NCBI RefSeq assembly: GCF_963576615.1
Contig: NC_088712.1
Span: 9,802,541-9,866,540, forward strand
Reading direction: 5' to 3'
DNA: 64,000 nucleotides
From: Watersipora subatra
Taxonomy: Eukaryota > Bryozoa > Gymnolaemata > Cheilostomatida > Watersiporidae
Shown: piece after piece, positions 62,148-64,000 of the stretch
Layout: the number at the start of each line of letters is the position of its first letter
How positions within the stretch are numbered: the stretch's first letter is position 1
Notes under the pieces: model-generated
What the model saw: only the letters and a program-made list of their open reading frames with translations
Told to the model about the DNA's origin: nothing
Databases searched by the model: none
Made by a program: the position numbers and the translations under genes

Positions 62148-62659
62148 TTAACAGATTTTTCATAAACAAAAATTTTAGTCATTGCAGACTGCAGAGTATT
62201 TCTAAATCACAATGTGTTATAGTAACCGAGTTTTAAAGTATTTTTAGTACTTTTATTATTCCAAAAAAACTTATGGCCACTGTACTCCTAGAAATAAAAT
62301 AAGGTACAAAATGGCATAATTATAATTTTATTGTTTGATCATTTTATTAGTTCAATTGCTTCATAGAAATAAACGCCAAGTTAATACCAACTACTGTTGT
62401 TTTTAAAAAGTTTTTTTCATTTTTTGGCCTAACTTAGTTGGTAAATACTCTACTGAAAAAGGAGCAATTTTAAACTAGAGCCAAAATTTTCTTATTTCAC
62501 ATGGTCAAAAGTTAGAGTTCAAAAATAGTTGTAAAAATGAAATTATAAAATAACTTTCATAAGTCAGTCACACAGTTTGAATCAATATTTAAAAATATGA
62601 AAGAAAAATGCAATTATAAACAGAGTTTTTATAATTAAAGAGCTTGGTCATTGCAGACT

Positions 62660-64000
62660 GCAGGATACTTTAAATTCACAATGCGCTAAAGTAACAGAAT
62701 TTTTAAAGTGTTTGTAGTTATTTTAAAGCCTTTCGAAAAAGTCAGATTAGCAGTTACCTTGCCCTGATTTAAATAAATTATATTAGAAACATGTTTTGTA
62801 AAAGTCTCCTCCAAACCATGTAAGCAACTTTGTTGCATTGTATTTTTTATGGCCCTGTAAAATGAGAAACAACTTTTTTGTTTTGGTGTCTGTGATTTGT
62901 TTGAAATAAAGATCTGTGCCGAGTTGAAACATCTTTACATTAGAAAGATACCCAAATATTGACCGTCTTAAGACATAGTGTGTCATCCAATGTGAATTAC
63001 TTTGCTGCTAGCCATTAATCAGTTGTTGCTTTTGAACCAAAGACACAGTATTAACTATCCATTTGTTTCCTTTTATTAATCGTTAGGGCATATAATCAAA
63101 ACCCATACAAATAATACTTTTTTAATGTTTTTTTTAGTGTGCTCGGAGAGAAATGTACAAGATTCTTATCATAATAAAACATTTTCTGGCAGCTCACTAA
63201 AATAGTTTTAGCAGTTTTATTATACTCAAACTGATATCTGACACGTTTTTACCAATTTATAGTCTCAACTATTAGTTAAGGTTGTCTCTGACCAAAAATT
63301 TGCAATATTTGTAGTAAATTAAACAAAAGCATAAATTATGTTATATTGAGCGCAATTTAGACTCACACTTTTTAATAAAAGCCAAAGCTTGAAAGAATTA
63401 ACTTAGAAAATCAACAACAACGTGACAAGTGACATGTTTTAATTCATTTTATTAATTCTATTTATATTATTAGAATCCATTATTGAACTGCTTTGTTTGA
63501 TCACCATTATTTGATTGAACTACCATTAGCATGCTATTTCTCTATCATAAATTGCCTAACACTTGGATGACAGTCCAGTTTTTGCAGTTATTTTTGGTAT
63601 ATTTTGCGTTTCATATTTTGTAATAGAAAGTAACTTTCAGACTTTATGGAAAAATGTTTTTCAATTGGCCACGAAAATTAGTTTCACATTTTTAATAGGA
63701 TGCCTGCTCAAAACTATTCTGCGTAAATTAATTACTATAAGTTTTCATTCTGTAACACCATAGCAACATACCGCAATACCATCATGAAAACAATTGGATT
63801 ACTATGGTAGAAACATTTTCAAACACACTTATGAGCGTTGGTTGTGAGTTCCATATGTTTTTACTGTTGGCCCGTTGCGTTGGCCCGTTGCCCTGGCTCG
63901 TTGCGTTGTATCTTGAAATTCAAATTCAAAGGCAGTCAATTTCAGAGCCAGTTAATGGAAAGCCTTAGTACTGGAAACAGTTAATTTACAAGCCTTAGTA
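62660..64000 (+). other. Intergenic, nothing recognised
   Basis: AT-rich, short open frames only. A TTGGCCCGTTGC triplet-like repeat occurs at 63866-63905. Confidence 0.55.

Larger units (their letters stand above)
58370..62650 (+). repeat. Local duplication, two ~400-bp units flanking/holding piggyBac copy B
   Basis: 58370-58751 and about 62260-62620 are related (AATACCAACTACTGTTGTTTTT, TTTTTGGCCTAACTTAGTTGG, CACATGGTCAAAAGT, CAGTTTGAATC...ATGCAATTAT). After copy B, 62152 onward (CATTGCAGACTGCAG) matches 62650-62670. PiggyBac B thus sits in the first unit and the second is a pre-insertion paralogue. Confidence 0.7.

Overview
The window is AT-rich animal nuclear DNA. A split gene with GT/AG introns encodes a TRIM-type RING/B-box protein, and the rest is mostly transposon debris: two piggyBac copies, hAT, pogo/Tigger-like, MITEs, two non-LTR retrotransposon fragments and a Gypsy-like gag relic. 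A marine lophotrochozoan-type invertebrate is the best guess, but the phylum cannot be fixed from sequence alone.

Layout: 1-2012 holds no gene. 2013-6813 is a decayed piggyBac element (copy A) carrying a second transposon (3403-4778), which itself carries a MITE (3923-4657). 8761-9535 is a deleted pogo/Tigger-like element. The host TRIM-like gene runs on the + strand from 10316 to 48753 in eight phase-compatible exons summing to 618 codons plus stop: RING, two B-boxes, coiled coil, then a beta-propeller-like region.

Its 26-kb sixth intron contains the main object: a 15,446-bp Polinton/Maverick (adintovirus-like) element at 19775-35220. It has AG...CT termini, imperfect TIRs of about 260 bp and a perfect 6-bp target duplication, TCTCTT. 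It encodes a protein-primed family B DNA polymerase, a major capsid protein, a packaging ATPase, a penton-type minor capsid protein, and several membrane or coiled-coil proteins of unknown function. Most core genes carry in-frame stops (two in PolB, one each in MCP and ATPase, two in a small membrane protein). The integrase is reduced to a C-terminal scrap, and no protease is recognisable. It is therefore an inactive but fairly young endogenous copy.

The least expected signal is a shared expression grammar inside the Polinton. Almost every start codon is fused to an ATAATAAATG-like motif. In two divergent gene pairs this motif becomes a perfect palindrome whose edges are the two start codons. 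Perfect or near-perfect hairpins sit at or soon after several stop codons. This resembles the promoter and hairpin habits of poxviruses, mimivirus-like viruses and virophages more than host genes.

From 48754 to the end: a hAT element with a broken BED-finger transposase (50153-52306), an 803-bp MITE (53576-54378), a Gypsy-like gag relic (about 56340-56760), a non-LTR RT fragment (56785-57690), and a second, much better preserved piggyBac (58756-62147). That copy's transposase core is open, and a 2-bp deletion cuts off the C-terminal zinc finger. It sits inside one copy of a local sequence duplication.
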